Below are positions 10,845 through 21,507 of a DNA stretch of 64,000 bases, piece after piece. The notes beneath the pieces are model-generated. The model saw only the letters and a list, made by a program, of their open reading frames with translations. It was not told the DNA's origin and did not search any database. The stretch's first letter is position 1. Every line of letters begins with the position of its first letter. Location of the stretch: NCBI RefSeq assembly GCF_019160155.1, contig NZ_JAFNIH010000025.1:62001-126000 (forward strand), in the 5' to 3' direction. Both the position numbers and the translations under genes were made by a program. Source of the DNA: Pinisolibacter aquiterrae (GTDB lineage: Bacteria; Pseudomonadota; Alphaproteobacteria; Rhizobiales; Ancalomicrobiaceae).

Positions 10845-11974
10845 CCTCCACGTCTCCCCGTCCCTCGGCCGCGAGCGAGCCGACGCCGAACGCGGTCCTG
10901 AATGCGCTGCCGCATCCGGTGATCGGCGTCGACGCCAACGGACGAATCGTCTCGGCCAACGACGCGGCCGAGCATTTCTTCCAGGCGAGCGCGCCGTTCA
11001 TGCGGCGCCACATGATCTCCTATTTCATTCCCTTCGGCTCGCCGGTGCTGGAGCTGATCGATCAGGTGCGCGAGCGTCAGGCGCCGGTCAGCGAATACCG
11101 GGTCGACATCGAGAGCCCGCGCCTGCCCGGCGACAAGGTGGTCGACATCTATGCCGCGCCCATGTCCGATCGCCCCGACTGCGTCGTGGTGATGCTGCAG
11201 GAGCGCTCGATGGCCGACAAGATCGACCGTCAGCTGACCCATCGCGGCGCGGCGCGCACCGTGACCGGCCTCGCCGCCATGCTCGCCCACGAGATCAAGA
11301 ACCCGCTCTCCGGCATTCGCGGCGCGGCGCAGCTCCTCGAGCAGTCGGCGAGCGACGAGGACCGGACCCTGACGCGCCTGATCACCGACGAGGCGGACCG
11401 GATCGTCAAGCTGGTCGACCGGATGGAGGTCTTCTCCGACGAGCGCCCGGTCGAGCGTTCGGCGGTGAACATCCACACGGTGCTCGATCACGTGAAGCGG
11501 CTGGCCCAGACCGGCTTCGCCCGCGACATCCGCGTCGTCGAGGAATACGACCCGTCGCTGCCGCCGGTCTTCGCCAACCGCGATCAGTTGGTGCAGGTGT
11601 TCCTGAACCTGATCAAGAACGCGGCCGAGGCGATCGGCGACGCCCCCGACGGCGAGATCGTCCTGACCACGGCCTATCGGCCGGGCGTGCGCCTGTCGGT
11701 GCCGGGGTCCAAGGACAAGGTGACCCTGCCGCTCGAATTCTGCGTCAAGGACAACGGGCCGGGCGTGCCGTCCGACCTGATGGAACATCTCTTCGATCCC
11801 TTCGTGACCACCAAGACCAACGGGTCGGGCCTGGGTCTGGCGCTCGTCGCCAAGATCGTGCGCGATCACGGTGGCGTGGTCGAATGCGACAGCCAGCCGC
11901 GTCGAACCATCTTTCGCATCCTGATGCCCGCCTACACGCGAGCGCAGAGCGACAAGATGAGCTTCGGCTCCTGA
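10841..11974 (+). CDS. ntrB: Nitrogen regulation sensor kinase NtrB
   Basis: Cytoplasmic kinase/phosphatase that, with PII proteins, reports nitrogen status to NtrC. Its 377 residues hold a PAS domain (from about residue 17, with [17 protein letters not shown]), a dimerisation/phosphoacceptor region with His150 in [15 protein letters not shown], and a HATPase domain with N box [13 protein letters not shown]1 box DNGPGVP and [17 protein letters not shown]. No membrane segment is present. It is translationally coupled to dusB and lies 24 bases before ntrC. Confidence 0.97.
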   Translation: MTSTSPRPSAASEPTPNAVLNALPHPVIGVDANGRIVSANDAAEHFFQASAPFMRRHMISYFIPFGSPVLELIDQVRERQAPVSEYRVDIESPRLPGDKVVDIYAAPMSDRPDCVVVMLQERSMADKIDRQLTHRGAARTVTGLAAMLAHEIKNPLSGIRGAAQLLEQSASDEDRTLTRLITDEADRIVKLVDRMEVFSDERPVERSAVNIHTVLDHVKRLAQTGFARDIRVVEEYDPSLPPVFANRDQLVQVFLNLIKNAAEAIGDAPDGEIVLTTAYRPGVRLSVPGSKDKVTLPLEFCVKDNGPGVPSDLMEHLFDPFVTTKTNGSGLGLALVAKIVRDHGGVVECDSQPRRTIFRILMPAYTRAQSDKMSFGS

Positions 11975-11998
11975 CCCAACCGGCGAGGACCTTCGCAC

Positions 11999-13441
<1,443 letters not shown>

Positions 13442-13484
13442 CCGGACGCGCGTCCACGGCGCGAACGGAGAGGGGAGAGGTCCG

Positions 13485-14114
13485 ATGGATGCGTCCACCT
13501 TCGTCGCCGCCGTCGCCGCCGGCATCGTCTATGTGGTGACGCCCGGCCCGGCGACGCTCGCCGTCCTCGGCATCACCGCCACCCATGGACGTGCGCGCGG
13601 TCTCGCCTTCTTCCTCGGCCACGGCGTCGGCGACGCCATCTGGTCGGCGCTGGCGCTGGCGGCGCTGATGGGGGCGAGCCGGCTCGGGCCCGAACTCTTC
13701 CGCCTGCTCGGTCTCGCCTGCGGCCTCTATCTGATCGTGCTCGGCCTGCGTGCGATCGTGTCACGGCCGGGGGCGGCGGCGACGACCGTCGGCGGCGATC
13801 GCCCGATCCGCACCGGCGTCGTCTTCGGCCTGACCAATCCGAAGGCCTATCCCTTCTCGCTCGCCATGTACGGCGCGCTCTCGGTCGGGGTCGGCCCGTC
13901 GCTCGAGCTCGCCGGCGCCGTCGGGCTCTTCCTTGCGACCGGCCTCGGCATGGCGTTGGGCGCGGCGATCACCGTCGCCTGGAGCGGATTGCCTGCGGTC
14001 GGCCGGCTGTTCCTGCGCTTTCGCGGGGTCGTGACGCGCGGCGTCGGCGTGCTCTTCGTCGCCTTCGGCCTGCGCACCGTATGGGAAGCGGCGCTGCCGA
14101 ACCGCCCGGCCTGA
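13485..14114 (+). CDS. LysE/RhtB family exporter
   Basis: 209-residue inner-membrane protein with six predicted helices and the family N-terminus TPGPATLAVLGITATHGRARG followed by FFLGHGVGDAIWSALALAA. Members export amino acids such as lysine, threonine or homoserine. The substrate is not predictable here. The start follows GGAGAGGGGAGAGG. It sits between ntrC and ntrY in the same direction, so expression with the nitrogen-regulation genes is possible; its place in this block is an insertion relative to the usual ntrBC-ntrYX order. Confidence 0.88.
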   Translation: MDASTFVAAVAAGIVYVVTPGPATLAVLGITATHGRARGLAFFLGHGVGDAIWSALALAALMGASRLGPELFRLLGLACGLYLIVLGLRAIVSRPGAAATTVGGDRPIRTGVVFGLTNPKAYPFSLAMYGALSVGVGPSLELAGAVGLFLATGLGMALGAAITVAWSGLPAVGRLFLRFRGVVTRGVGVLFVAFGLRTVWEAALPNRPA

Positions 14115-14232
14115 GCGCGTGACCTGTTGTCGTCTGGCAACAGTGCCGTAATTCGGCAACAATCCGGTCCGATGAAGGAACGCGTCGACTCGGCGACCCC
14201 AACGGTCGGGTCGAGGGGCCTGGGGGGCATTC

Positions 14233-16521
14233 TTGGACCAGCAGACGATCCTGACCATTCCGAAGGCGACGTCCGTGCCGATCGGCGACCGGACCCGGCG
14301 GATGCGTCGCTTCGGCATGGTCCTGACCGTGGTCGCGCTGATCACGGTCATGGTGACCTTCGCGATCCTGACCGGCATGACCCGGGTCGTGCCCACGACC
14401 TCGACCGTCACCATCCTCGTCAGCGTCAACGGCGTGCTGATGGCGACGCTGCTCGGGCTGATCGGCTTCGAGATGCTCGGCCTGTGGCGAGCCTGGATCG
14501 CCGGCCGCGCGGCGGCGCGCCTGCACCTGCGGGTGATCGGCGCCTTCTCGCTGGTGGCGGCGGCACCCGCCCTGATCATCGCGGTTCTCGCCTCCGTGAC
14601 CCTCGATCGCGGCCTCGACCGCTGGTTCGAGGATCGCACCCGCCTCATCGTCGACAGCGCGGCGATGGTGGGCGACGCCTATCTCGCCGAACATTCCCGC
14701 GCCATCCGCGCCGACGCGATGGCGATGGCCGCCGACGTCTCCAAGGTCAAGGAACTCTACGAGTCCGAGCCGGATCGCTTCGACGGCCTGATGCTCGCGC
14801 AGGCGCGCCTGCGCGGTCTTCCCGCCGCCTTCATTCTCCAGAAGGACGGCACGGTGATGACCCGCACGGTGATCGTGCCGGATTGGTCGGAGATCCGCAT
14901 GCCGCCGCCGGAGGCCTATCCGGCCGCCGAGGCGGGCGAGCCGGTGGTGCTGACCCCGGGCCAGACCAATCAGGTCGGGGTGATCATCAAGCTCGAGGGC
15001 TGGGACGACCTCTATCTCTACGTGACGCGGCCGCTCGACCCGCAGGTGCTGGGGCCGCTCCGCCAGTCCAAGGAGGCGGCCTCCGACTATCGCCAGCTCG
15101 ATCAGAGCCGCTTCGGCGCGCAATTGGCGTTCGGACTGATCTTCGTCGGCGTGTCGCTGATCTTCCTGATCGCCGCGATCTGGATCGGCATCGGCTTCGC
15201 CAATCGCCTCGTGGCACCGATCCGCCGGCTGATCCTCGCCGCCGACTACGTCTCCAAGGGCCATCTGGCGGTGCAGGTGCCGGTCCGGCGCAAGGAGGGC
15301 GACATGGCCCACCTCGCCGAGACCTTCAACACCATGACCAACGAACTGCGCGGTCAGCGCGCCGAGCTGATCGCCGCCAAGGACCAGATCGACCGCCGCC
15401 GCCGCTTCACCGAGACGGTTCTGTCGGGCGTGACGGCGGGCGTCCTCGGCGTCGACGCGGAAGGGCGGATCACCCTCGTCAACCGCTCGGCCGAGCATCT
15501 GCTGGCGGCCGGCGAGAGCGAGATGATGGGCCGCCGCGTCGTCGAGGTGATCCCCGAGGTGACCGGCGTTCTCGACGCGGCGCTCCAGGATCCCGCCACC
15601 CTGATGCACCAGGATCAGATCTCGCTGCTGCGCTCGGGGCGCGAGCAGACGGTCAACGTCCGCATCACCTCCGAACTGTCGGACGCCACCGGACGCGGCT
15701 TCGTCGTCACCCTCGACGACATCACCGATCTCGTCTCCGCCCAGCGCTCCTCCGCCTGGGCCGACGTGGCGCGCCGCATCGCCCACGAGATCAAGAACCC
15801 GCTGACCCCGATCCAATTGTCGGCCGAGCGCCTGCGTCGGCGCTACGGCAAGAGGGTCGAGGACGACCGCGAGGTCTTCGACCGATGTGTCGACACCATC
15901 ATCCGTCAGGTCGGCGACATCGAGCGGATGGTCAACGAGTTCTCCTCCTTCGCGCGCATGCCGAAGCCGCAGCTGGTGCGCGCCGATCTCGTCGAGGCGC
16001 TGCGCGAGGCGGTGTTCCTGCGCTCGGTGGCGGCGCCCGAGATCGATTTCTCGACCCATCTGCCCGACGGGCCGATCTGGGGCCAGTACGATCACCGCCT
16101 GTTGCTCCAGGCCTTCTCCAATCTGGTCAAGAACGCCTGCGAGGCGATCGAGGCAGTGCCGCCGGAACAGGCCGCGCGCGGCGCGGTCGAGGCCTCGATC
16201 CGGCGCGAGGGCGACATGGTCGTGGTCGAGGTGATCGACAACGGCATCGGCCTGCCGTCCGAAAACCGCCACCGTCTGCTCGAACCCTATGTCACCACCC
16301 GTGAGAAGGGCACCGGCCTCGGCCTCGCCATCGTCCGTAAGATCCTCGAGGATCACGGCGGACGGATCGAGCTGGTCGATGCCCCGAGCGTCGCCGAGGG
16401 TGGACGCGGGGCGATGGTGCGCCTGACGCTGCCGGCGGAAGACGGCCCCGGACGGGCGCCCGAGACCGCCACGAAGACTTCTCCTGCAACCGAAAACGAA
16501 GTGACCGATCATGGCGTCTGA
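14233..16521 (+). CDS. ntrY: Nitrogen regulation sensor kinase NtrY
   Basis: Membrane-bound kinase of the NtrYX pair, linked in alphaproteobacteria to nitrogen, redox and envelope responses. 762 residues: three N-terminal helices (about 28-49, 58-85, 102-123), a periplasmic stretch, a further helix near 297-322, a HAMP linker, a PAS region (about 390-490), phosphoacceptor His518 in [14 protein letters not shown], and a HATPase domain with DNGIGLP and KGTGLGLAIVRKI. The start is a TTG with a GGGGGG-rich site 6 bases upstream; no ATG fits the family length. The stop overlaps ntrX by 11 bases. Confidence 0.95.
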   Translation: MDQQTILTIPKATSVPIGDRTRRMRRFGMVLTVVALITVMVTFAILTGMTRVVPTTSTVTILVSVNGVLMATLLGLIGFEMLGLWRAWIAGRAAARLHLRVIGAFSLVAAAPALIIAVLASVTLDRGLDRWFEDRTRLIVDSAAMVGDAYLAEHSRAIRADAMAMAADVSKVKELYESEPDRFDGLMLAQARLRGLPAAFILQKDGTVMTRTVIVPDWSEIRMPPPEAYPAAEAGEPVVLTPGQTNQVGVIIKLEGWDDLYLYVTRPLDPQVLGPLRQSKEAASDYRQLDQSRFGAQLAFGLIFVGVSLIFLIAAIWIGIGFANRLVAPIRRLILAADYVSKGHLAVQVPVRRKEGDMAHLAETFNTMTNELRGQRAELIAAKDQIDRRRRFTETVLSGVTAGVLGVDAEGRITLVNRSAEHLLAAGESEMMGRRVVEVIPEVTGVLDAALQDPATLMHQDQISLLRSGREQTVNVRITSELSDATGRGFVVTLDDITDLVSAQRSSAWADVARRIAHEIKNPLTPIQLSAERLRRRYGKRVEDDREVFDRCVDTIIRQVGDIERMVNEFSSFARMPKPQLVRADLVEALREAVFLRSVAAPEIDFSTHLPDGPIWGQYDHRLLLQAFSNLVKNACEAIEAVPPEQAARGAVEASIRREGDMVVVEVIDNGIGLPSENRHRLLEPYVTTREKGTGLGLAIVRKILEDHGGRIELVDAPSVAEGGRGAMVRLTLPAEDGPGRAPETATKTSPATENEVTDHGV

Positions 16522-17878
16522 CATTCTCATCGTCGACGACGAGCGCGACATTCGCGAACTGATCGCGGGAATTCTCGAGGACGAGGGACACGCGGCGCGG
16601 CTCGCGTCGAATTCCGACGAGTGCCTCGCGGCCATCGAGAAGCGACGGCCGAGCCTCGTCTTCCTCGACATCTGGATGCAGCAGAGCCGGCTCGACGGTC
16701 TCGCCCTGCTCGACGTGATCAAGCGTCAGCATCCCGATCTGCCGGTGGTCATCATCTCCGGCCACGGCAACGTCGAGACCGCCGTCTCGGCGATCAAGCG
16801 CGGGGCCTACGACTATATCGAAAAGCCCTTCAAGGCCGATCGGCTGATCCTGATCGCCGAGCGCGCGTTGGAGACCTCCAAGCTCAGGCGAGAGGTGAAG
16901 GAACTGCGAGAACGATCTGTCGATACTCAGGAAATGCTGGGTTCTTCGTCGACGATCAACCAGCTGCGCCAGCAGATCGAGCGGATCGCGCCGACCAACA
17001 GCCGCGTGCTGATCACCGGCGCCTCCGGGTCGGGCAAGGAACTGGCGGCCCGCCTGATCCATCAGACCTCCACGCGGTCCTCCGGCCCCTTCGTGGTGCT
17101 CAACGCGGCCGCGATCACGCCGGAACGCATGGAGGTCGAGCTGTTCGGCACCGAGCAGGACGGCGGCTCCAACCGCAAGATCGGCGCGCTCGAGGAGGCC
17201 CACGGCGGCACGCTCTATCTCGACGAGGTCGCCGACATGCCGCGCGAGACCCAGGGCAAGATCCTGCGCGTCCTCGTCGAGCAGAGCTTCACCCGCGTCG
17301 GCGGTTCGGTGAAGGTGCAGGTCGACGTGCGGGTGGTGTCGTCGACGGCGCGCGACCTCCAGCGCGAGATCTCCGACGGCCGCTTCCGCGAGGATCTGTT
17401 CCATCGCCTCGCCGTGGTGCCGATTCGCGTCCCCTCGCTCGCCGAGCGGCGCGACGACATCCCCCATCTCGTCCAATATTTCATGGAGCAGATCTCCCGC
17501 ACCGCCGGTCTGCCGATGCGTCGCATCGGCGAGGACGCGATGGCCGTGCTCCAGGCCCACGACTGGCCCGGCAACATCCGCCAGCTCCGGAACAACGTCG
17601 AGCGCCTGATGATCCTGACCCGCGGCGACGAGGACGCGGTGATCACCGCCGACCTGCTGCCCTCGGAAATCGGTGCCATGCTTCCCGCGCTGCCCACCTC
17701 CACGGGCGGCGAGCATCTCATGAGCTTGCCCTTGCGCGACGCACGCGAGATCTTCGAACGAGAATATCTGATGGCGCAGATCAACCGCTTCGGCGGCAAC
17801 ATCAGCCGCACCGCCGAATTCGTCGGCATGGAGCGGTCGGCGCTGCATCGCAAGCTGAAGTCGCTCGGGGTGGGCTGA
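16511..17878 (+). CDS. ntrX: Nitrogen regulation response regulator NtrX
   Basis: NtrC-family regulator partnered with NtrY. 455 residues: receiver with Asp53, AAA+ domain with Walker A GASGSGKE (170-177), and a C-terminal Fis-type helix-turn-helix (NISRTAEFVGMERSALHRKL). The sigma-54 contact loop GAFTGA is absent: the aligned stretch reads LFGTEQDGGSNRKIGAL (211-227). Loss of this loop is known for alphaproteobacterial NtrX and suggests that it does not activate sigma-54 polymerase in the usual way. The start overlaps the end of ntrY. Confidence 0.96.
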   Translation: MASDILIVDDERDIRELIAGILEDEGHAARLASNSDECLAAIEKRRPSLVFLDIWMQQSRLDGLALLDVIKRQHPDLPVVIISGHGNVETAVSAIKRGAYDYIEKPFKADRLILIAERALETSKLRREVKELRERSVDTQEMLGSSSTINQLRQQIERIAPTNSRVLITGASGSGKELAARLIHQTSTRSSGPFVVLNAAAITPERMEVELFGTEQDGGSNRKIGALEEAHGGTLYLDEVADMPRETQGKILRVLVEQSFTRVGGSVKVQVDVRVVSSTARDLQREISDGRFREDLFHRLAVVPIRVPSLAERRDDIPHLVQYFMEQISRTAGLPMRRIGEDAMAVLQAHDWPGNIRQLRNNVERLMILTRGDEDAVITADLLPSEIGAMLPALPTSTGGEHLMSLPLRDAREIFEREYLMAQINRFGGNISRTAEFVGMERSALHRKLKSLGVG

Positions 17879-17907
17879 GACCCGCCCGGGCGCGAAGGAG
17901 TGTTCCC

Positions 17908-18771
17908 ATGTCCCGTATCGCTTACGTCAACGGCCGCTATCTGCCCCATGCGAACGCCGCCGTGAGCATCGAGGATCGCGGGTTCCAGTTCGCCGACGCG
18001 GTCTACGAGGTCTGCGAGATCCGTGACGGCGAGGTGATCGATCCCGGCCTCCATCTCGATCGGCTGGAGCGCTCCCTGCGCGAGTTGCGCATCCGCATGC
18101 CGATGAGCCGCACGGCGCTCCTGGTGGTGATGCGTCAGACCGCCAAGCGCAATCGCGTCAGGAACGGCGGCGTCTACGTCCAGGTCTCGCGCGGCGAGGC
18201 CCATCGCGACCATGCCTTCCCCGACGCGTCGGTGCCGCCGACCGTCGTCATGACCGCCAAGCCGCACGATCGCGCCAAGGCCGAGGCCCAGGCCGAGAAG
18301 GGCATCGCCGTCATCACCGTCCCCGACAATCGCTGGGAGCGGGTCGACATCAAGTCGGTCGGCCTCCTGCCCAACTGCCTCGCCAAACAGGCCGCCAAGG
18401 AGGCGGGCGCCAAGGAGGCCTGGTTCGTCGACGGCACCGGCCTCGTCACCGAGGGCTCCTCGACCAACGCCTGGATCGTCACCCGCGACGGCGCCCTGGT
18501 CACCCGTTCGGCCGAATTCGGCATCCTGCGCGGCATCACCCGCACGGTTCTGCTCGAGGTGGCGAAGCGCCTCGGCCTGCGGGTCGAGGAACGCTCCTTC
18601 ACCGTCGCCGAGGCCAAGGCCGCCAAGGAGGCCTTCATCACCGCCGCCACGACCCTGGTGATGCCGGTGGTCTCGATCGACGGAACCGCGATCGGCAACG
18701 GCCATCCCGGCGAGACCGCGCTCGCCCTGCGCCGCGCCTTCCACGGCTCCACCGAACGCGTCCCGCTCTGA
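17908..18771 (+). CDS. D-amino-acid aminotransferase (class IV PLP enzyme)
   Basis: Transfers the amino group between D-alanine and 2-oxo acids, or a related class IV transamination. The 287 residues carry the PLP lysine Lys149 in DIKSVGLLPNCLAKQ, plus WFVDGTGLVTEGSSTNAW and ITRTVLLEV, all typical. The start follows GAAGGAG at good spacing. The position between ntrX and hfq is conserved in many alphaproteobacteria, where the gene is usually annotated dat. Branched-chain aminotransferase or 4-amino-4-deoxychorismate lyase are the alternatives within the fold. Confidence 0.9.
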   Translation: MSRIAYVNGRYLPHANAAVSIEDRGFQFADAVYEVCEIRDGEVIDPGLHLDRLERSLRELRIRMPMSRTALLVVMRQTAKRNRVRNGGVYVQVSRGEAHRDHAFPDASVPPTVVMTAKPHDRAKAEAQAEKGIAVITVPDNRWERVDIKSVGLLPNCLAKQAAKEAGAKEAWFVDGTGLVTEGSSTNAWIVTRDGALVTRSAEFGILRGITRTVLLEVAKRLGLRVEERSFTVAEAKAAKEAFITAATTLVMPVVSIDGTAIGNGHPGETALALRRAFHGSTERVPL

Positions 18772-18800
18772 TCGCCGCTCTGAGCAGGTGCGAGACGGCC

Positions 18801-18823
18801 GGCCGCCGCAAAGCGTGGCGGCC
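18801..18823 (+). terminator. Hairpin after the aminotransferase gene
   Basis: Seven-bp perfect arms (18801-18807 and 18817-18823) with a 9-base loop, 29 bases after the stop. No T tract follows. It may be a factor-dependent or weak terminator separating this gene from hfq. Confidence 0.35.
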
Positions 18824-19017
18824 AGGGCACAGCCTTGCGATGAATATCGAAAATGTCTGAAAATTGGGCATGCTGCAGTGCAAAAAAGCTGTTCGGCTCG
18901 CGCTCGGCCGCCTATCATCTCAGTCAGACCCGAGGCGTCCGTGTTCCAGCACGGAAAGCGAACTTGCCCGATGACGTGGCAGGGGCCTCGCAACACCAAG
19001 AACAGAGGTCGTCAAAC

Positions 19018-19257
19018 ATGGCGGATCGCGCTCCCAATCTGCAGGACACGTTCCTCAACTACGTTCGCAAGAACAAAACCCCGGTCACGATCTTTCTGAT
19101 CAACGGCGTCAAGTTGCAGGGTGTCGTCACTTGGTTCGACAATTTCTGCGTCCTTCTGCGCCGTGACGGACACTCCCAACTCGTCTACAAGCATGCGATC
19201 TCGACCGTGATGCCGGGTGGCCCGGTGCAGCTCTTCGAGCCGGCGGAAGAGGCGTGA
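19018..19257 (+). CDS. hfq: RNA chaperone Hfq
   Basis: Sm-like hexameric RNA chaperone that pairs small RNAs with mRNAs. The 79 residues are the usual alphaproteobacterial length. The Sm1 region [20 protein letters not shown] and the Sm2 motif [10 protein letters not shown] are intact. About 245 bases precede it, with an AT-richer segment around 18840-18900 that probably holds its own promoter. hflX follows, the usual pairing. Confidence 0.98.
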   Translation: MADRAPNLQDTFLNYVRKNKTPVTIFLINGVKLQGVVTWFDNFCVLLRRDGHSQLVYKHAISTVMPGGPVQLFEPAEEA

Positions 19258-19327
19258 TCGCATCGCCGGCGCGCCAGGGAATTCCCTCGGGCGCGCCGCG
19301 AGCTCGACAGGCGAGGGGCAACGGCCC

Positions 19328-20806
19328 TTGAACGACATCGACGACGAAGGTTCATCCCACGAACCGGAGCGGCGAAACGAGAAGGCGCTGAAAGGCGTCG
19401 CTCGCGACGCCGCGCCGACGCGCGCGCTCGTGGTGGTTCCCTGGCGCAGCGAGAGGCCGCCCCGGGGCGAGGGCACCGACGCGCCCAACGCCGCCCGCTC
19501 GCTCGACGCGCGCCGGGAGGAGGCGATCGGTCTCGCCCGGGCGATCGAGCTCGAGGTGGTCTCCGACTTCCCCGTCAAGCTCCGCGAGGCGCGCCCGGCG
19601 ACGCTGCTCGGCACCGGCAAGCTCGAGGAGGCCCGGGCCTTGATCGAGGCCGAGAAGATCGATCTGGTCGTGGTCGATCACCCGCTGTCGCCGATCCAGC
19701 AGCGCAATCTCGAGAAGGAATGGAAGGCCAAGGTGCTCGATCGCACCGGCCTGATCCTCGAGATCTTCGGCGAGCGCGCCCATACCAAGGAGGGCCGGCT
19801 CCAGGTCGAGCTCGCCCATCTCACCTATCAGAAGAGCCGTCTGGTGCGGTCCTGGACCCATCTGGAACGGCAACGCGGCGGCTTCGGCTTCCTCGGCGGC
19901 CCCGGCGAGACCCAGATCGAGGCCGACCGGCGGATGATCACCGAGCGGATCGCCAAGCTCGAGCGCGAGCTGGAATCGGTCGCCCGCACCCGCGCGCTGC
20001 ACCGCAAGAACCGCAAGAAGGTGCCGCATCCGGTGGTCGCCCTGGTCGGCTACACCAACGCCGGCAAGTCGACGCTGTTCAATCGGCTGACCGATTCGGA
20101 GGTCTTCGCCAAGGATCTCCTCTTCGCGACCCTCGATCCGACGCTCCGCAAGGTGCGTCTGCCGCACGGCGGCGACATCATCCTCTCCGACACGGTCGGC
20201 TTCGTCTCGGATCTGCCCACCACCCTGGTGGCGGCGTTCCGGGCGACGCTCGAGGAGGTGATCGAGGCGGATCTGATCCTGCACGTGCGCGACATCGCCC
20301 ACGAGGACACCGCGGCGCAGGCCCACGACGTCGAGACGGTCCTCTCCCAGCTCGGCGTCGATCCGCTGAACCGCGATCGGATGATCGAGGTCTGGAACAA
20401 GATCGACAAGCTCGATCCCGACCATCGCGCCAAGCTGCTCGAGGAGGGCGAGCGGACCTCGATCGACGCGCCGACCGCCTTGCCGGTCTCGGCGATCACC
20501 GGCGACGGCGTCGCGAGCCTGCTGGCCCTGATCGAGGACCGGCTCAATCGTGATCGCGCCGTGTTCCGCGTCGAGATCCCATCGAGCGAGGGCGAGCTGG
20601 TCGCCTGGCTCCATCGCCATACCGAGGTGATCGCGCGCGAGGACGGCGAGGAGGCCGTGTCGCTGCGGCTGCGGGTCCCCGACAAGGACCTCGATCACTT
20701 CCGCGCCCGCGCCGGGCGCTTCATCCGCGAGGTGCGCGGCCGGGTGATCGAGCCGCGCCGCGACGACGAGCCGCCCGCATCCAAACCCTACGATCCGCTC
20801 GCCTGA
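19328..20806 (+). CDS. hflX: GTPase HflX
   Basis: Ribosome-associated GTPase that helps split or rescue stalled 70S ribosomes. It has an N-terminal HflX domain (PATLLGTGKLEEARALIE), a coiled linker and a G domain with G1 GYTNAGKSTLFN, DTVGFVSDLPTTLV and NKID. I chose the TTG at 19328 (492 residues), which has GAGGGGC upstream. An in-frame ATG at 19217 would overlap the last 41 bases of hfq and add 37 low-quality residues, so the exact start is uncertain. It is convergent with the PilZ gene. Confidence 0.93.
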   Translation: MNDIDDEGSSHEPERRNEKALKGVARDAAPTRALVVVPWRSERPPRGEGTDAPNAARSLDARREEAIGLARAIELEVVSDFPVKLREARPATLLGTGKLEEARALIEAEKIDLVVVDHPLSPIQQRNLEKEWKAKVLDRTGLILEIFGERAHTKEGRLQVELAHLTYQKSRLVRSWTHLERQRGGFGFLGGPGETQIEADRRMITERIAKLERELESVARTRALHRKNRKKVPHPVVALVGYTNAGKSTLFNRLTDSEVFAKDLLFATLDPTLRKVRLPHGGDIILSDTVGFVSDLPTTLVAAFRATLEEVIEADLILHVRDIAHEDTAAQAHDVETVLSQLGVDPLNRDRMIEVWNKIDKLDPDHRAKLLEEGERTSIDAPTALPVSAITGDGVASLLALIEDRLNRDRAVFRVEIPSSEGELVAWLHRHTEVIAREDGEEAVSLRLRVPDKDLDHFRARAGRFIREVRGRVIEPRRDDEPPASKPYDPLA

Positions 20807-20809
20807 GCC

Positions 20810-21424
20810 TCACGCGACCGCGCATGCGGACAGGCCGTCGGTCTTCATGTCGGCGAATTCGATGCCGATGTCGTCGCGGCCGAGACGCACCACCTTGCCC
20901 CGGGTCCGCCCGAGCAGAACCGGCGCGCCGATCGGCGGACGCACCGCCACCCGCACCGCCGCCCCCGACATCGACACGTCGAGGACACGGCAGCGCTGGA
21001 CCGAACCGTCGCGCAACACCAGCGTCGACCACGGATTCGCCGGCACCACGCGGACATGGCGGCGGACCTCGGCGAGGCCGATGAGGGGGAGGTTGGCGAT
21101 CCAGGTCAACTGGTCGGCGAGCTTGTCGCGGCGGCTCTGCGAGACCGAATAGGCGAAGGCGAAACCGCCCGCGAGATGGCGCACGATGCGCCCCTCGATC
21201 CGGCCGATCTGATCGACATGGGCGACGACCCGCTCCTTGAGGTCACCCCCGACCGGGGCCGCCACGGCCGCTCCGCCGGCCGACATGTCGAGGATCCGGC
21301 AGGCGACTTCGCTGCGATCCTCGAACATGCACCGTCCGGTGAGCGCGACGGCGACCCGTCGGTGGCGTCGCCCGTCGACAGGCGCCGTGTGGAGCTGCGG
21401 ATCGGCGGTGAGGGTCTGTCCCAT
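20810..21424 (-). CDS. Tandem PilZ-domain protein
   Basis: 204-residue soluble protein with two PilZ-like domains. The first has RxxxR at Arg19-Arg23 and DxSxxG at Asp46/Ser48/Gly51; the second has RxxxR at Arg121-Arg125 and DxSxxG at Asp149/Ser151/Gly154. These are the residues that bind cyclic di-GMP in known PilZ proteins, and both sets seem complete. No output domain is attached, so it probably acts as a diffusible receptor or adaptor. The ATG at 21424 has GGAGATCC upstream. The target is unknown. It is convergent with hflX with a 3-base gap. Confidence 0.88.
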   Translation of the reverse strand: MGQTLTADPQLHTAPVDGRRHRRVAVALTGRCMFEDRSEVACRILDMSAGGAAVAAPVGGDLKERVVAHVDQIGRIEGRIVRHLAGGFAFAYSVSQSRRDKLADQLTWIANLPLIGLAEVRRHVRVVPANPWSTLVLRDGSVQRCRVLDVSMSGAAVRVAVRPPIGAPVLLGRTRGKVVRLGRDDIGIEFADMKTDGLSACAVA

Positions 21425-21507
21425 GAGGGATCTCCAAAGACGTCCGTAACGGGCGCCATCCGACACCGAAAATCGTTGCCGACGCCTTGCCGAGACACCT
21501 CGATCCG

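Noticed and set aside
14115-14232. A sigma-54 promoter upstream of ntrY (TGGCAACAGTGCCG)
   Set aside because: The TGGCA half is present but the TTGC half at the right distance is not; only a short inverted repeat (14144-14158) remains.
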